The notes under the pieces: model-generated
Told to the model about the DNA's origin: nothing
Databases searched by the model: none
Seen by the model: only the letters and a program-made list of their open reading frames with translations
Origin: an uncultured Anaeromusa sp.
GTDB taxonomy: Bacteria; Bacillota; Negativicutes; Anaeromusales; Anaeromusaceae
DNA length: 64,000 bases
Assembly: GCF_963668665.1 (NCBI RefSeq)
Contig: NZ_OY764901.1
Location: 124,001-188,000, forward strand
Direction of reading: 5' to 3'
In this document: one piece after another, positions 1-7,062 of the stretch
Position numbering within the stretch: position 1 is the first letter of the stretch
Layout of the letters: each line of letters begins with the position of its first letter
Translations under genes and position numbers: made by a program

Positions 1-117
1 TTGCGTCAATGCAAGCAAAATTTCACTATTTTTTTTATCTTCAACAACGCTTTGCACCAAGATTTCGTAGGCTTTCTGGTAATTTTTTTCTATAAAAAAT
101 TCTTTCCAGTGATTCAT
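1..117 (-). CDS. Partial gene, N-terminus only, in the flagellin-modification operon
   Basis: Reading leftwards from an ATG at 117, 39 codons stay open to the window edge. The start begins MNHWKEFFIEKNYQKAYEIL, a helical, Lys/Glu-rich stretch that resembles a TPR-like helix pair. Its ATG overlaps the TGA stop of the upstream MAF gene (ATGA), so the two are translationally coupled and probably act together. The rest of the protein lies outside the window, so no function can be assigned. TPR-containing glycosyltransferases are common beside flagellin genes, but that is only a contextual guess. Confidence 0.55.
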   Translation of the reverse strand, partial: MNHWKEFFIEKNYQKAYEILVQSVVEDKKNSEILLALTQ

Positions 118-1955
118 TGCGCCCACCCCTTTGCATTTGCCAGTTCTTCAATGGTTTCCTTCATATGCTTAATGAGTTGATCAATTCCAAAAACAACACT
201 TGTCGCCAGTTCTTTTTGAATATCCATGTTTTCAATAATGTTTTTATAATTCAAGTTTTCTTCGATACGATATAAGCGATAAAAAGAATGAATAATCATT
301 GGTTGCACGGTATGAAAAAGCAAATTATTCTTATATAACGCCTCAAGAAAAGCATCTGATTTCTTTAGTTTTTTGTATTCTTGCATCAACTGCGCTTCTG
401 TCATACTTCCATCTATTTTCATTCCCTCGATCGTTTTTAAAACATTCTCAGCCAGCTTCTTGGTCTGCTTCAGTTCTTTAACCGCTTTCACGAGCTTTTC
501 TTTAATTTGCTTCGGCTGCAAAGAATATGTAGCCGTTTCATCAATAATTTTTCGGATCGGAATTTCCTCTTTGCAATACAAGTTTATCGCTTCTTGCAAA
601 GGAAGCTGCAAGGCGCCCTTGATCTTTGCGCCGCCTTCAGTAGAGTTAATGATCTTAATTTGTCCTTTATAATGCAAAATATACATTTCAAACCATTTTT
701 TAAAGTTTAACCAAACCTGATTTGAAATCACTTCCCCCCCATAATACCCCTCTGTTTTCCCGCTTGGCTCCAGCATTGGATCTTTTTGCCAATTTATACC
801 AATTTCGTCATATACAGTACCAGACGCATGATCGCGCGCCCCTTCGCCATACGCTAAGTCTTGACCCATTAAGATGATTGGATTAGCGCCACTATGTATT
901 GCAAACCCAAAAGCCAAATGAGCTGTTGAATCTCCAACCATCATATTGGCATCCTGTCCCAGCTCTAACATTTCATTCCACCAAAAAAACTCGCGCACTC
1001 CTTCGCGCATCGGAATAATATAATTTCCTTTGTACTCCTCAAAAATCTTGGGCTCTATCAGCGGCGGCGCAATCAACGTAACCTCCGGAGGAATTACTTT
1101 TCCTTTATAGCTATACTCATACGCTTGAACAATACGCTCCATTGTTGTTACAAAATGCGGTACAATTTTTTCGTCCAAAAGGCGTTCCAAAATAGTTTCC
1201 GTTGCAATAATAATAGCTTTGTCTTTCACTTGATGCAATAATGTTAAGTTTTTCTCCAACGAAGGTCCAGCAGAGACTATAATACATGGTATATTCTCAA
1301 ACTTTCCTTTTAACAGCCTCACATCTTTAGAGCGGGGCAGATATTTCAGGTTTCGCATCACCTGAGAGCTTCCCTGCAAGCAGTCTTCAATACTATTACC
1401 AGCACCCCAGCGACAAGAAGAAGCCACTAATGCTAACGAATCTAACACTTCTTTAAATTCATTCTTGGCAAAGTTTCGATAATAATGCGTAGCGTAAACT
1501 TTTATGTTTCCAAGCAATAGTAAAAGCCAACTTTGAAAGCTTACATTCAATTGATACATAAGATCTTCGCCTGAGCATGCCAACAACGCAATATTAGGGT
1601 TCAAAAACACGCGCATATCTTTTTTCGACAATGCATTCATCACAAATGAAGGATTAGGTTCGCAAACAAACATGAACGAATTCACATGCATTTTTCCATA
1701 TAGGCTCTCAATCTCGCGAATGGAGTTTAAGCCAACAACAACAATAATCTCACGTCTCTTGGGATTCGGTAAATCTTGTGTACTATCTAAAACATCCTGT
1801 ACAGGATAGGATTTTTCTCCCTCATGATCAAAAAACCATTCAATATTTTTTTCGCGTGCTACAAACTGCAATCGCTTCAATTCATCTTCATTAGGTTCAC
1901 TGATGTAATTCTTCTGAGCACCTACAATCAGAGAATTATATTCAAAAATGTCCAT
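114..1955 (-). CDS. Motility accessory factor (MAF/DUF115, MptE-like) flagellin-modification protein
   Basis: The 613-residue protein carries the MAF/DUF115 (MptE-like, PF01973) core in its middle: a nucleotide-binding-like IIVSAGPSL stretch near residue 230, then VGDSTAHLAF and ILMGQDLAYGEGARDHASG near residues 345-385. In Campylobacter, Aeromonas and clostridia MAF proteins transfer nonulosonic-acid-type sugars to flagellin. Position directly downstream of flagellin fits that role. I chose the ATG at 1955 because AAGGTGG sits six bases before it; an in-frame ATG seven codons upstream lacks such spacing. A helical tail follows the core. It overlaps the next gene by an ATGA. The sugar substrate cannot be read from sequence. 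Confidence 0.85.
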   Translation of the reverse strand: MDIFEYNSLIVGAQKNYISEPNEDELKRLQFVAREKNIEWFFDHEGEKSYPVQDVLDSTQDLPNPKRREIIVVVGLNSIREIESLYGKMHVNSFMFVCEPNPSFVMNALSKKDMRVFLNPNIALLACSGEDLMYQLNVSFQSWLLLLLGNIKVYATHYYRNFAKNEFKEVLDSLALVASSCRWGAGNSIEDCLQGSSQVMRNLKYLPRSKDVRLLKGKFENIPCIIVSAGPSLEKNLTLLHQVKDKAIIIATETILERLLDEKIVPHFVTTMERIVQAYEYSYKGKVIPPEVTLIAPPLIEPKIFEEYKGNYIIPMREGVREFFWWNEMLELGQDANMMVGDSTAHLAFGFAIHSGANPIILMGQDLAYGEGARDHASGTVYDEIGINWQKDPMLEPSGKTEGYYGGEVISNQVWLNFKKWFEMYILHYKGQIKIINSTEGGAKIKGALQLPLQEAINLYCKEEIPIRKIIDETATYSLQPKQIKEKLVKAVKELKQTKKLAENVLKTIEGMKIDGSMTEAQLMQEYKKLKKSDAFLEALYKNNLLFHTVQPMIIHSFYRLYRIEENLNYKNIIENMDIQKELATSVVFGIDQLIKHMKETIEELANAKGWAQ

Positions 1956-2043
1956 CTTCATCCACCTTCGTTGCATTTTTTCTCTTTACTGTCATTACAG
2001 CAGCGTCCTGAATCCAATGCAAGACTTGACATCTAAAACTTAT

Positions 2044-2083
2044 GAAAATCGCCCCCGCACCAATTTGGAGGGAGGCGATTTTC
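2044..2083 (-). terminator. Intrinsic terminator after flagellin
   Basis: GAAAATCGCC and GGCGATTTTC form an inverted repeat with an internal CCC/GGG extension, ending in a short T run on the minus strand. It lies between the flagellin stop and the MAF start, so it should end or reduce flagellin transcripts before the MAF gene. Confidence 0.7.
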
Positions 2084-2120
2084 ATTAATTAGTTAAGCTG
2101 TTAAGAAGGAACTTTAGAGT

Positions 2121-3290
2121 TTATTGCAGCAATTTAAGAACGTTCTGCGGCTGCTGATTGGCCTGCGCCAACATGGAAGTCGCAGCCTGTTGCAGAATGC
2201 TGGTCTTCTGGTAGTTCATCATTTCCTTCGCCATATCTACATCGCGAATGCGGGATTCGGCGGAAGAAATATTTTCGCTAGCCGTCGACAGGTTGTTGAT
2301 GGTGTGTTCCAGACGGTTTTGCACAGCGCCCATTTTCGAGCGTTCGCTCGACACTTTTTGAATGGCGGCATCAATACGGGTAATGGAAGCTTCCGCTCCA
2401 AACTGAGAGCTTACGTTCATATAGGTGGCGCCGGATTTAATACCCAACGAAGTTGCCTGCATATCGCCAATACCCACGGTAATTTCCTGCGCAGTGTTCG
2501 CCCCTACCTGCAAATGCAAGGCATTGTCAGTTGTAACGGCAGCCTCAGCGCCAGTCAAGCTAAACGTAAGGGTATCGCCGGCCTGCATATCAGCCATGTC
2601 AAAGGTACCAATAACAGTACCATTACTCAACGAAATAGTTCCTAAAGATCCAGCGCACAAAGTGATATTATTTAGCGCAGAGGAAGCAGAGAACGTAATT
2701 GTAACAGAACCAGAAGTTGCAGGGTCTTTAGTAGTCAAACGAATACGTACGGTATCGCTTAACGATGATCCTAAGCCACCCAATACAGAACCCAACGTCA
2801 ATGCAGCACTTACTGCTGCATTCGAGGAAACCAAATTGTACGTAGCAACAACCGAACCCGCAACGCCCTTCAAATCGCCTTTCAGCAACGCCTTGGTATT
2901 GAATTCCGTAGTGTTAGCAATACGGTCAATTTCATCGGTCAGCTGATTGATTTCCTTTTGGATCTCGTTACGATCCGAATCGGTATTGGTATCATTGGAA
3001 GACTGCACAGCCAGTTCGCGCATACGCTGCAGAATGCTGTGAGTTTCCGTCAGAGCGCCTTCAGCCGTCTGAATCAAGGAAATGCCGTTTTGCGCATTGC
3101 TGGTGCCTTGGTCCAAGCCGCGGATCTGACCGCGCATTTTTTCGGAAATCGCCAAGCCGGAAGCGTCATCAGCAGCACGGTTAATGCGCAGACCGGAAGA
3201 CAGTTTTTCCAAAGATTTGGACGCAGCAGCGTTGTTGGAAGACAATTTGTTGTAGGTGTTCATCGCCATCATATTGTGGTTGATAATCAT
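2121..3290 (-). CDS. hag: Flagellin, the flagellar filament subunit
   Basis: The 389-residue protein has both conserved flagellin ends. The N-terminal D0/D1 helices start MIINHNMMAMNTYNKL and contain SSGLRINRAADDASGLAI near residue 32. The C-terminal D1/D0 part contains RIDAAIQKVSSERSKMGA and ends SMLAQANQQPQNVLKLLQ. About 150 central residues rich in Ser, Thr and Ala form the variable surface domain, the likely glycosylation target of the neighbouring MAF protein. It is exported by the flagellar type III system. An AAGGAGG ribosome site, a CsrA-type hairpin and a sigma-28-like promoter precede it. It is a single copy in this window. Confidence 0.97.
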   Translation of the reverse strand: MIINHNMMAMNTYNKLSSNNAAASKSLEKLSSGLRINRAADDASGLAISEKMRGQIRGLDQGTSNAQNGISLIQTAEGALTETHSILQRMRELAVQSSNDTNTDSDRNEIQKEINQLTDEIDRIANTTEFNTKALLKGDLKGVAGSVVATYNLVSSNAAVSAALTLGSVLGGLGSSLSDTVRIRLTTKDPATSGSVTITFSASSALNNITLCAGSLGTISLSNGTVIGTFDMADMQAGDTLTFSLTGAEAAVTTDNALHLQVGANTAQEITVGIGDMQATSLGIKSGATYMNVSSQFGAEASITRIDAAIQKVSSERSKMGAVQNRLEHTINNLSTASENISSAESRIRDVDMAKEMMNYQKTSILQQAATSMLAQANQQPQNVLKLLQ

Positions 3291-3301
3291 TTTGTTTTTC
3301 C

Positions 3302-3333
3302 TCCTTGAATTTTCAATTAGGGCATCCTTGCCC
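3302..3333 (-). promoter_or_regulatory. Flagellin leader: CsrA-type GGA hairpin plus Shine-Dalgarno GGA site
   Basis: In the flagellin leader, GGGCAAGGATGCCC (3320-3333) is a perfect four-pair stem presenting AGGA in its loop, the known shape of a CsrA/RsmA site. About 15 bases downstream the Shine-Dalgarno TCAAGGAGG (3302-3310) supplies a second GGA. In Bacillus subtilis CsrA binds two such sites in the hag leader and blocks ribosome entry. csrA and fliW lie just upstream here. The layout is seen directly; binding is inferred. Confidence 0.7.
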
Positions 3334-3400
3334 TTTATTGTGGGCAGAAGCTTTCACCGTCGGCCGCCGGCTGAGCTCCGTGTTCCCGGTTTCAATAGGT

Positions 3401-3427
3401 ATATCGCAAGGATGCAAAATAGACTTA
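3401..3427 (-). promoter_or_regulatory. Sigma-28 (SigD/FliA)-like promoter for flagellin
   Basis: TAAG, then exactly 15 bases, then TGCGATAT matches the SigD pattern TAAA-N15-GCCGATAT at 9 of 12 positions. It would give a leader of about 100 bases containing the CsrA-type hairpin. Flagellin is a class III gene in relatives, and flgM, encoding the anti-sigma-28 factor, lies a few kb upstream. Confidence 0.65.
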
Positions 3428-3468
3428 AGAGTTTTTTTGCGAAAAAGAGAATTTTTTTATGGGAACAA

Positions 3469-3611
3469 GAATTTGAACAAGAGAATCGGAGTCACGAGAG
3501 GGTTCGCAGGAGAAGATATATTTCACATAGAGAAACCGAGAGATGCTAAAGAGAGATTCGATTTAATTATTACCTCTGGCTTTTCTCTGATCCTCTGTGT
3601 AAAGGTTTTTG
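3469..3611 (+). repeat. Dispersed intergenic repeats (families A and D)
   Basis: A family A unit (GAACAAGAGAATCGGAGTCA followed by CGAGAGGGTTCG) starts near 3473. A family D inverted pair follows: TTTCACATAGAGAAACCGAG near 3521 faces CTCTGGCTTTTCTCTGATCC ending CTCTGTGTAAAG near 3606. No gene is seen. These units recur in most large intergenic gaps of the window. Confidence 0.75.
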
Positions 3612-3616
3612 CCCCT

Positions 3617-4078
3617 CTACTTCGTTTGCTGCTGGGGCAGGCCCAGCGGGAAAAGGCGGTGCTTGGTGCTATAAGGGCTGCGATTCAAAATAATTTGCAT
3701 GCCCTTTTGCTCTTTCCAATTCACTACGATCGGGGCTACGAGATTGACGGTCATCTGATCAATTTTTTCCGGTACCGCCACCACGCCGTAGACAGCTGCT
3801 GTTTCTTCAGCGTCAGTTAAGCCTAGCTGCGCTGCGTCTTCATCGTTCAAATCCAGGGAGTAGTGTTTGAAAAACAAAAACGGATCTGCCAAAAGTAATG
3901 TCAAATCAGGATCTTGCACTGACTGCATATACGCGAAAGGACTATTATCTTCGTCCACCGTGTAAGGGAGAAATGCAAACTGTTTTTGATCTTCAAAACC
4001 CGGGAGTCCTTCCGGAAACCGAACTACCAATTCTTCCGATACCTCAAATTCACCAAAACGAGTCGACTTGATTTGCAT
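3617..4078 (-). CDS. fliW: FliW, flagellar assembly factor and CsrA antagonist (copy 1)
   Basis: This 153-residue protein begins MQIKSTRFGEFEVSEE and contains the family signatures FPEGLPGFEDQKQFAFLP and FAYMQSVQDPDLTLLLADPF. FliW binds CsrA and relieves repression of flagellin translation; it also binds newly made flagellin, so free flagellin restores CsrA repression. I chose the ATG at 4078 with GAAAGGGG eight bases upstream, rather than a GTG three codons earlier that overlaps this ribosome site. It lies between csrA and flagellin, separated from csrA by a 260-base repeat-bearing gap. A second FliW is encoded upstream of csrA. Confidence 0.9.
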   Translation of the reverse strand: MQIKSTRFGEFEVSEELVVRFPEGLPGFEDQKQFAFLPYTVDEDNSPFAYMQSVQDPDLTLLLADPFLFFKHYSLDLNDEDAAQLGLTDAEETAAVYGVVAVPEKIDQMTVNLVAPIVVNWKEQKGMQIILNRSPYSTKHRLFPLGLPQQQTK

Positions 4079-4185
4079 ATACTTCACCCCTTTCTAAAAT
4101 TACCATTGTTTTAATTTCGACAAAAAAAAAGAAAAACCTCTTGTTTTGATGAGATTTTTCCGAAAATTTACATTTGGTTTTCATA

Positions 4186-4274
4186 GCAGCAGGATTGAAC
4201 AGGAGAACCGGAGTCACCGGAGGGTACGAAAGAGGGTTGCGATTACAGAGAGGATTAGAGAAAATGCCAGAGGC
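4186..4274 (+). repeat. Dispersed intergenic repeats (families A and D) between csrA and fliW
   Basis: A family A unit (TTGAACAGGAGAACCGGAGT followed by CACCGGAGGGTACG) starts near 4194. A family D half (ATTACAGAGAGGATTAGAGA followed by AAATGCCAGAGG) ends near 4273. It directly abuts the long palindrome to its right. Confidence 0.7.
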
Positions 4275-4315
4275 ACCAGAGAGAGCATGCAAAAATTTTG
4301 CATGCTCTCTCTGGT
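4275..4315. repeat. 41-base palindrome with 20-bp perfect arms
   Basis: ACCAGAGAGAGCATGCAAAA, one A, then its exact reverse complement. It sits in the csrA-fliW spacer with no T run beyond the arms, so it is not a standard terminator. In RNA it would form a very stable hairpin between the two coding regions. Confidence 0.85.
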
Positions 4316-4340
4316 AAAGCTAACTTTATAAAAGGATGGT

Positions 4341-4568
4341 CTATTTGTTCCCCTTGGGCAGTTGGCTCAAATCGATCTCCCCGGCTGGCAAGGGAGATTG
4401 TTTATTTTCCGCGACAATGGCGTCATAGATTTCGCCGCGATAAATGCGGATGTCTTTAGGAGCGTCAATCGCAAGGCGCACGTTATCGCCTTTGACATCG
4501 GCTACAGTCACTATAATATCGTTGTCAATGATGATGCGGCTGCCCACTTTGCGGGTCAATACAAGCAT
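4341..4568 (-). CDS. csrA: CsrA, carbon-storage/translation regulator
   Basis: The 75-residue protein has the CsrA fold from its first residue: MLVLTRKVGSRIIIDNDI, then VRLAIDAPKDIRIYRGEIY with the RNA-contacting Arg near residue 43. It is a dimeric RNA-binding protein that recognises GGA motifs in hairpin loops and blocks translation, classically of flagellin mRNA in Firmicutes. The 20-residue tail after the conserved core is slightly long, with a Pro/Leu-rich end. Its ATG lies one base after the TAA stop of the upstream fliW, so the pair is tightly coupled. Confidence 0.97.
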   Translation of the reverse strand: MLVLTRKVGSRIIIDNDIIVTVADVKGDNVRLAIDAPKDIRIYRGEIYDAIVAENKQSPLPAGEIDLSQLPKGNK

Positions 4569-4569
4569 G

Positions 4570-5013
4570 TTATTGTCCTCCTTCTTGGGCCATGTAAAGG
4601 CGCTGGCGCAAGGAATAAGAGGTGTCGGTCAGCACTACCTGGCGGCCCAAGCGAGCAAAGCGGTTAATAATAATGGGCGCGCTCAGATTGGCTGTCATAT
4701 CCTGCATTTTCCCCTGGGGTACGTTCACGATGCACAGGGCAATGGGCGGCTGTTCCGCAGACAGTCCCAATTGAGCCACAAGCTTGTCGTCGATTTCAAA
4801 GTGATATTCCGCAAAAAAAGCAAAAGGGTCCACCAGTAAAAAAGTAAGGTTAGGATCCTGCGTGGATTGCAGGAAGAAAAAAGGACTTTCTTCGCCCTGT
4901 GGTAACAGTGCAAAATGATATTCTTCCGGAAAACCTGGCAATCCTTGAGAAAAATGAATCACGTCATTTTCTGCTACGTCCAGTTCGCCAAAACGAGTTG
5001 ATTGAATTTTCAT
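4570..5013 (-). CDS. fliW: FliW, flagellar assembly factor (copy 2)
   Basis: This 147-residue protein begins MKIQSTRFGELDVAEN and contains HFSQGLPGFPEEYHFALLP and FFFLQSTQDPNLTFLLVDPF, the same signatures as the other copy, but the two differ at many positions, so they are not a recent duplication. Direct coupling to csrA (stop one base before csrA's ATG) matches the canonical fliW-csrA order of Bacillus. Both paralogues look intact. They could bind CsrA and flagellin with different strengths, or one could serve another partner; sequence alone does not decide. Confidence 0.93.
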   Translation of the reverse strand: MKIQSTRFGELDVAENDVIHFSQGLPGFPEEYHFALLPQGEESPFFFLQSTQDPNLTFLLVDPFAFFAEYHFEIDDKLVAQLGLSAEQPPIALCIVNVPQGKMQDMTANLSAPIIINRFARLGRQVVLTDTSYSLRQRLYMAQEGGQ

Positions 5014-5049
5014 GAAAATCCCCCTTGTACTCTTTGACTTGTATAACTA

Positions 5050-5078
5050 AAGATAACAAAATACATACTCTTTCGCAA
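5050..5078 (-). promoter_or_regulatory. Probable sigma-A promoter for fliW-csrA
   Basis: TTGCGA, 17 bases, TATCTT lies 37 bases before the upstream fliW start (ribosome site AAGGGGG). The hexamers are only moderately close to consensus, but spacing and position are right. Confidence 0.4.
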
Positions 5079-5111
5079 GATAGATTGCCGCGTTTCGCCC
5101 ACCGCGCTATT

Positions 5112-5143
5112 AAAAACAAGCCCCCGGAACAAACCGGAGGCTT
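5112..5143 (-). terminator. Intrinsic terminator after the coiled-coil gene
   Basis: On the minus strand AAGCCTCCGG, loop TTTGTT, CCGGGGGCTT and then G plus five Ts. It separates the flgM-flgN side from the fliW-csrA-flagellin side. Confidence 0.8.
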
Positions 5144-5146
5144 CCA

Positions 5147-5449
5147 CTATTTCACAAGCTTTAGAAGTTCTATTTCTCCATCTTGAGCTGCTACTCTATG
5201 ACTCAAAATATCAATTTTCTTTTCCATTCGCGCTAAAACAATTTTAATTTCCTCTACGGCTGCGACCGTTGCAGTTTTAGTAAGTAGCCCATCAAATTTT
5301 GCATCCAATTCGTCAGTTCGATGAATAAGAGCTTGAACAAATCCATTCGTTTCTTTCAGCTGCGTTTCGATTCCGCCTACGCGTGTTTCCATTTTCTCCA
5401 GATTTTCCAGTTTCTGAAGAACCAGCGTTTGGAATTCTTCATTTGTCAT
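5147..5449 (-). CDS. Small coiled-coil protein of unknown function
   Basis: The 100-residue protein has no signal peptide or membrane segment. It is almost entirely heptad-like: LQKLENLEKMETRVGGIE near residue 10, then IKIVLARMEKKIDILSHRVA near residue 68. Similar short coiled-coil proteins are common in Firmicutes without known function. GGGGG lies about eight bases before the ATG. It occupies the place where flgK and flgL sit in Bacillus, but it does not resemble either hook-associated protein. A terminator follows directly. Confidence 0.7.
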   Translation of the reverse strand: MTNEEFQTLVLQKLENLEKMETRVGGIETQLKETNGFVQALIHRTDELDAKFDGLLTKTATVAAVEEIKIVLARMEKKIDILSHRVAAQDGEIELLKLVK

Positions 5450-5506
5450 AAGTCATGCCCCCTAATACTATAAGTATAGCATTATAGCACTCTGCAAACA
5501 ACAAAG

Positions 5507-5995
5507 CTACCCTCTGCCTTCAAACTTGCGCGCCTTGGTTTTCTGCCCTTCTGGAGCGTAGTTGATTTCCGTCGTCACCTGACTAAGAAGATTAATCTGG
5601 TACTGCACGAATTGAGATGCCTGCTCCAAAAAGCGGCCATTCATCGCATTGAGTTCCTGCAACTCTTTAAGTATCGGCGAAACTTGACGCGCCCATTCTT
5701 TAATACGGTCTTGAATAAAATAAGCCGGCGCCAACAAAACAAGCTGGAACAGCGGGAACAAAACATCGCCTTTTCCATGTTGTTTGGCTAACGCCCGGCT
5801 GACTCTCTGCTTTTTTTGCTCCAGCATCCCGGCCTGCAAAAGCAATTCTTCTTCGCGTTTCACAACAGCTTCCAACTCCGCTGGCACCGGTTTGGAAAGC
5901 AGAAGCTGCTTTTTCCCCTCACCGCATTGCAGCAAGGCTTGGTATATCTGCAGCAGTTCCTCTAGAATCTGCTGCAACTCGTCCCAAAGCTCCAT
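5507..5995 (-). CDS. flgN: FlgN-family export chaperone for hook-associated proteins
   Basis: The 162-residue, mostly helical protein matches FlgN by length, helical content and place: directly after flgM. Visible features are ELWDELQQILEELLQIYQAL at the N-terminus and a helical KREEELLLQAGMLEQKKQRV stretch near residue 66. FlgN is a cytoplasmic chaperone that escorts FlgK and FlgL to the flagellar export gate. Its usual clients flgK and flgL do not follow here and must lie elsewhere or be lost. FlgN proteins diverge strongly, so the call leans on context. Confidence 0.78.
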   Translation of the reverse strand: MELWDELQQILEELLQIYQALLQCGEGKKQLLLSKPVPAELEAVVKREEELLLQAGMLEQKKQRVSRALAKQHGKGDVLFPLFQLVLLAPAYFIQDRIKEWARQVSPILKELQELNAMNGRFLEQASQFVQYQINLLSQVTTEINYAPEGQKTKARKFEGRG

Positions 5996-6011
5996 AGGCG
6001 CACCCTACCTC

Positions 6012-6299
6012 TCAGTCTGCTCCCGCCAGCAGATTCTTTGCCACTGCAGCGGCGTCCACACGGTACTCGCCTCTTTCCACTTGCGCCGAGAGGCGCTGTA
6101 CCACCTCGGGTCGAACCTCTGGCGTCTGCTGCAGCTTTGCCAGCATACCGGCAAACTCTTGGGCCTTGGGCGATAAAACAACCGAATCTGACGGTTTCGC
6201 CGCAGCTGCCACCCCCGTTTTCATCGTTCGATTGACTTTGGTCTGTTCTCCATATAGCTTCAGGATGCCGTGAAATTGGCTTCCAGATACATTCATCAT
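6012..6299 (-). CDS. flgM: FlgM, anti-sigma-28 factor
   Basis: About 95 residues, with the FlgM pattern: a disordered N-terminal half, then DSVVLSPKAQEFAGMLAKL near residue 40 and the C-terminal sigma-binding helix region RLSAQVERGEYRVDAAAVAK. FlgM holds sigma-28 inactive until the hook is complete and it is exported. AGAGGAG precedes two adjacent ATG codons; I used the first, and the second (6296) is equally good. flgN follows after 16 bases. A possible sigma-28 promoter lies just upstream, consistent with autogenous control. Confidence 0.88.
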   Translation of the reverse strand: MMNVSGSQFHGILKLYGEQTKVNRTMKTGVAAAAKPSDSVVLSPKAQEFAGMLAKLQQTPEVRPEVVQRLSAQVERGEYRVDAAAVAKNLLAGAD

Positions 6300-6350
6300 C
6301 AACACTCCTCTTTCCCCACTAGCAAGCCGGCCAAATCTTGCTCATTTATT

Positions 6351-6377
6351 CTATCGAAAAAAAAACCAGGGACATTA
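6351..6377 (-). promoter_or_regulatory. Possible sigma-28 promoter for flgM-flgN
   Basis: TAAT, 15 bases, TTCGATAG resembles TAAA-N15-GCCGATAA and overlaps the yvyF terminator hairpin. Spacing fits and flgM is sigma-28-dependent in relatives, but the -10 match is partial. Confidence 0.3.
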
Positions 6378-6386
6378 ATCCCTGGT
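6357..6386 (-). terminator. Intrinsic terminator after yvyF
   Basis: ACCAGGGA, loop TTAATG, TCCCTGGT followed by a run of Ts on the minus strand. It implies that yvyF and flgM-flgN are at least partly separate transcripts, unlike the single operon in Bacillus. Confidence 0.88.
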
Positions 6387-6397
6387 ACAAAAAAATC

Positions 6398-6784
6398 TTA
6401 ATTTTTTCGGTCACTGGTATACATGCGACGTTTTTCCCGGATCGACTCTTCCAAAGACTTTCCTTGGACGGCAGACTCGCCTTCCAGACTTCGCAGACAT
6501 GGCGCACAAACCCGTCCTTCCGTAATCGTCGTGCCACACATCTCACAGGAATATTCCACCGTAAAGTCACCAAACAGCCGCCCTTGCTTCAACATGCGAT
6601 TAATCGTCTTTTCCCGCACGCCTGTAGCCTGCTGAATTTGGTGCACGCCTGCCCTATTTACTTTTCGCAGGTATTCGGCAATCTTCTTTTCTTCTTCATC
6701 TACCCGGTCTAAGCAGTCTCTGCAAAGTTTCTGCGGATTTTCCATGTACAGCTTTCCACATTCCGAGCAATTTCCTAAGCCCAT
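6398..6784 (-). CDS. yvyF: YvyF-family flagellar operon zinc-ribbon protein
   Basis: The 128-residue protein has an N-terminal zinc ribbon (CSECGKLYMENPQKLCRDC, residues 6-24), a helix-turn-helix-like middle (VHQIQQATGVREKTINRML) and a second zinc ribbon (CEMCGTTITEGRVCAPC, near residue 80). This matches the YvyF/TIGR03826 family found at the head of the flgM-flgN cluster in Firmicutes. Its exact role is unknown; the two Cys4 sites and the central helix-turn-helix suggest nucleic-acid binding. GAGAGGGGA precedes the ATG. Confidence 0.82.
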   Translation of the reverse strand: MGLGNCSECGKLYMENPQKLCRDCLDRVDEEEKKIAEYLRKVNRAGVHQIQQATGVREKTINRMLKQGRLFGDFTVEYSCEMCGTTITEGRVCAPCLRSLEGESAVQGKSLEESIREKRRMYTSDRKN

Positions 6785-7062
6785 ACGGATCCCCTCTCTA
6801 TCTGCGCTATGCTATAATAGATAAGTATACTACAGTTCTAGTGTACCATGAAATAACCCGCCTGGCAAAATGACCGTATTGTTTTTTGAAAAATAGGACA
6901 TTTGATTTATTTTCCCGGAAGTGGTATATTTTTTATCTGTGCCGGCAGGATTCTGCCATTCAACAGCCAAACTTCCATAGAGTGGGATTTCTTCTTTGAA
7001 GAAATTTTTTCCTATTATGCCTTTACATTTGGCTGACACCAAGCACGCTAGAAAGGTTGCTT

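Noticed and set aside
6830..7042. 70-codon minus-strand frame between yvyF and the HD-GYP gene
   Set aside because: No ribosome site, no family similarity, and it lies where promoters of both divergent genes should be.
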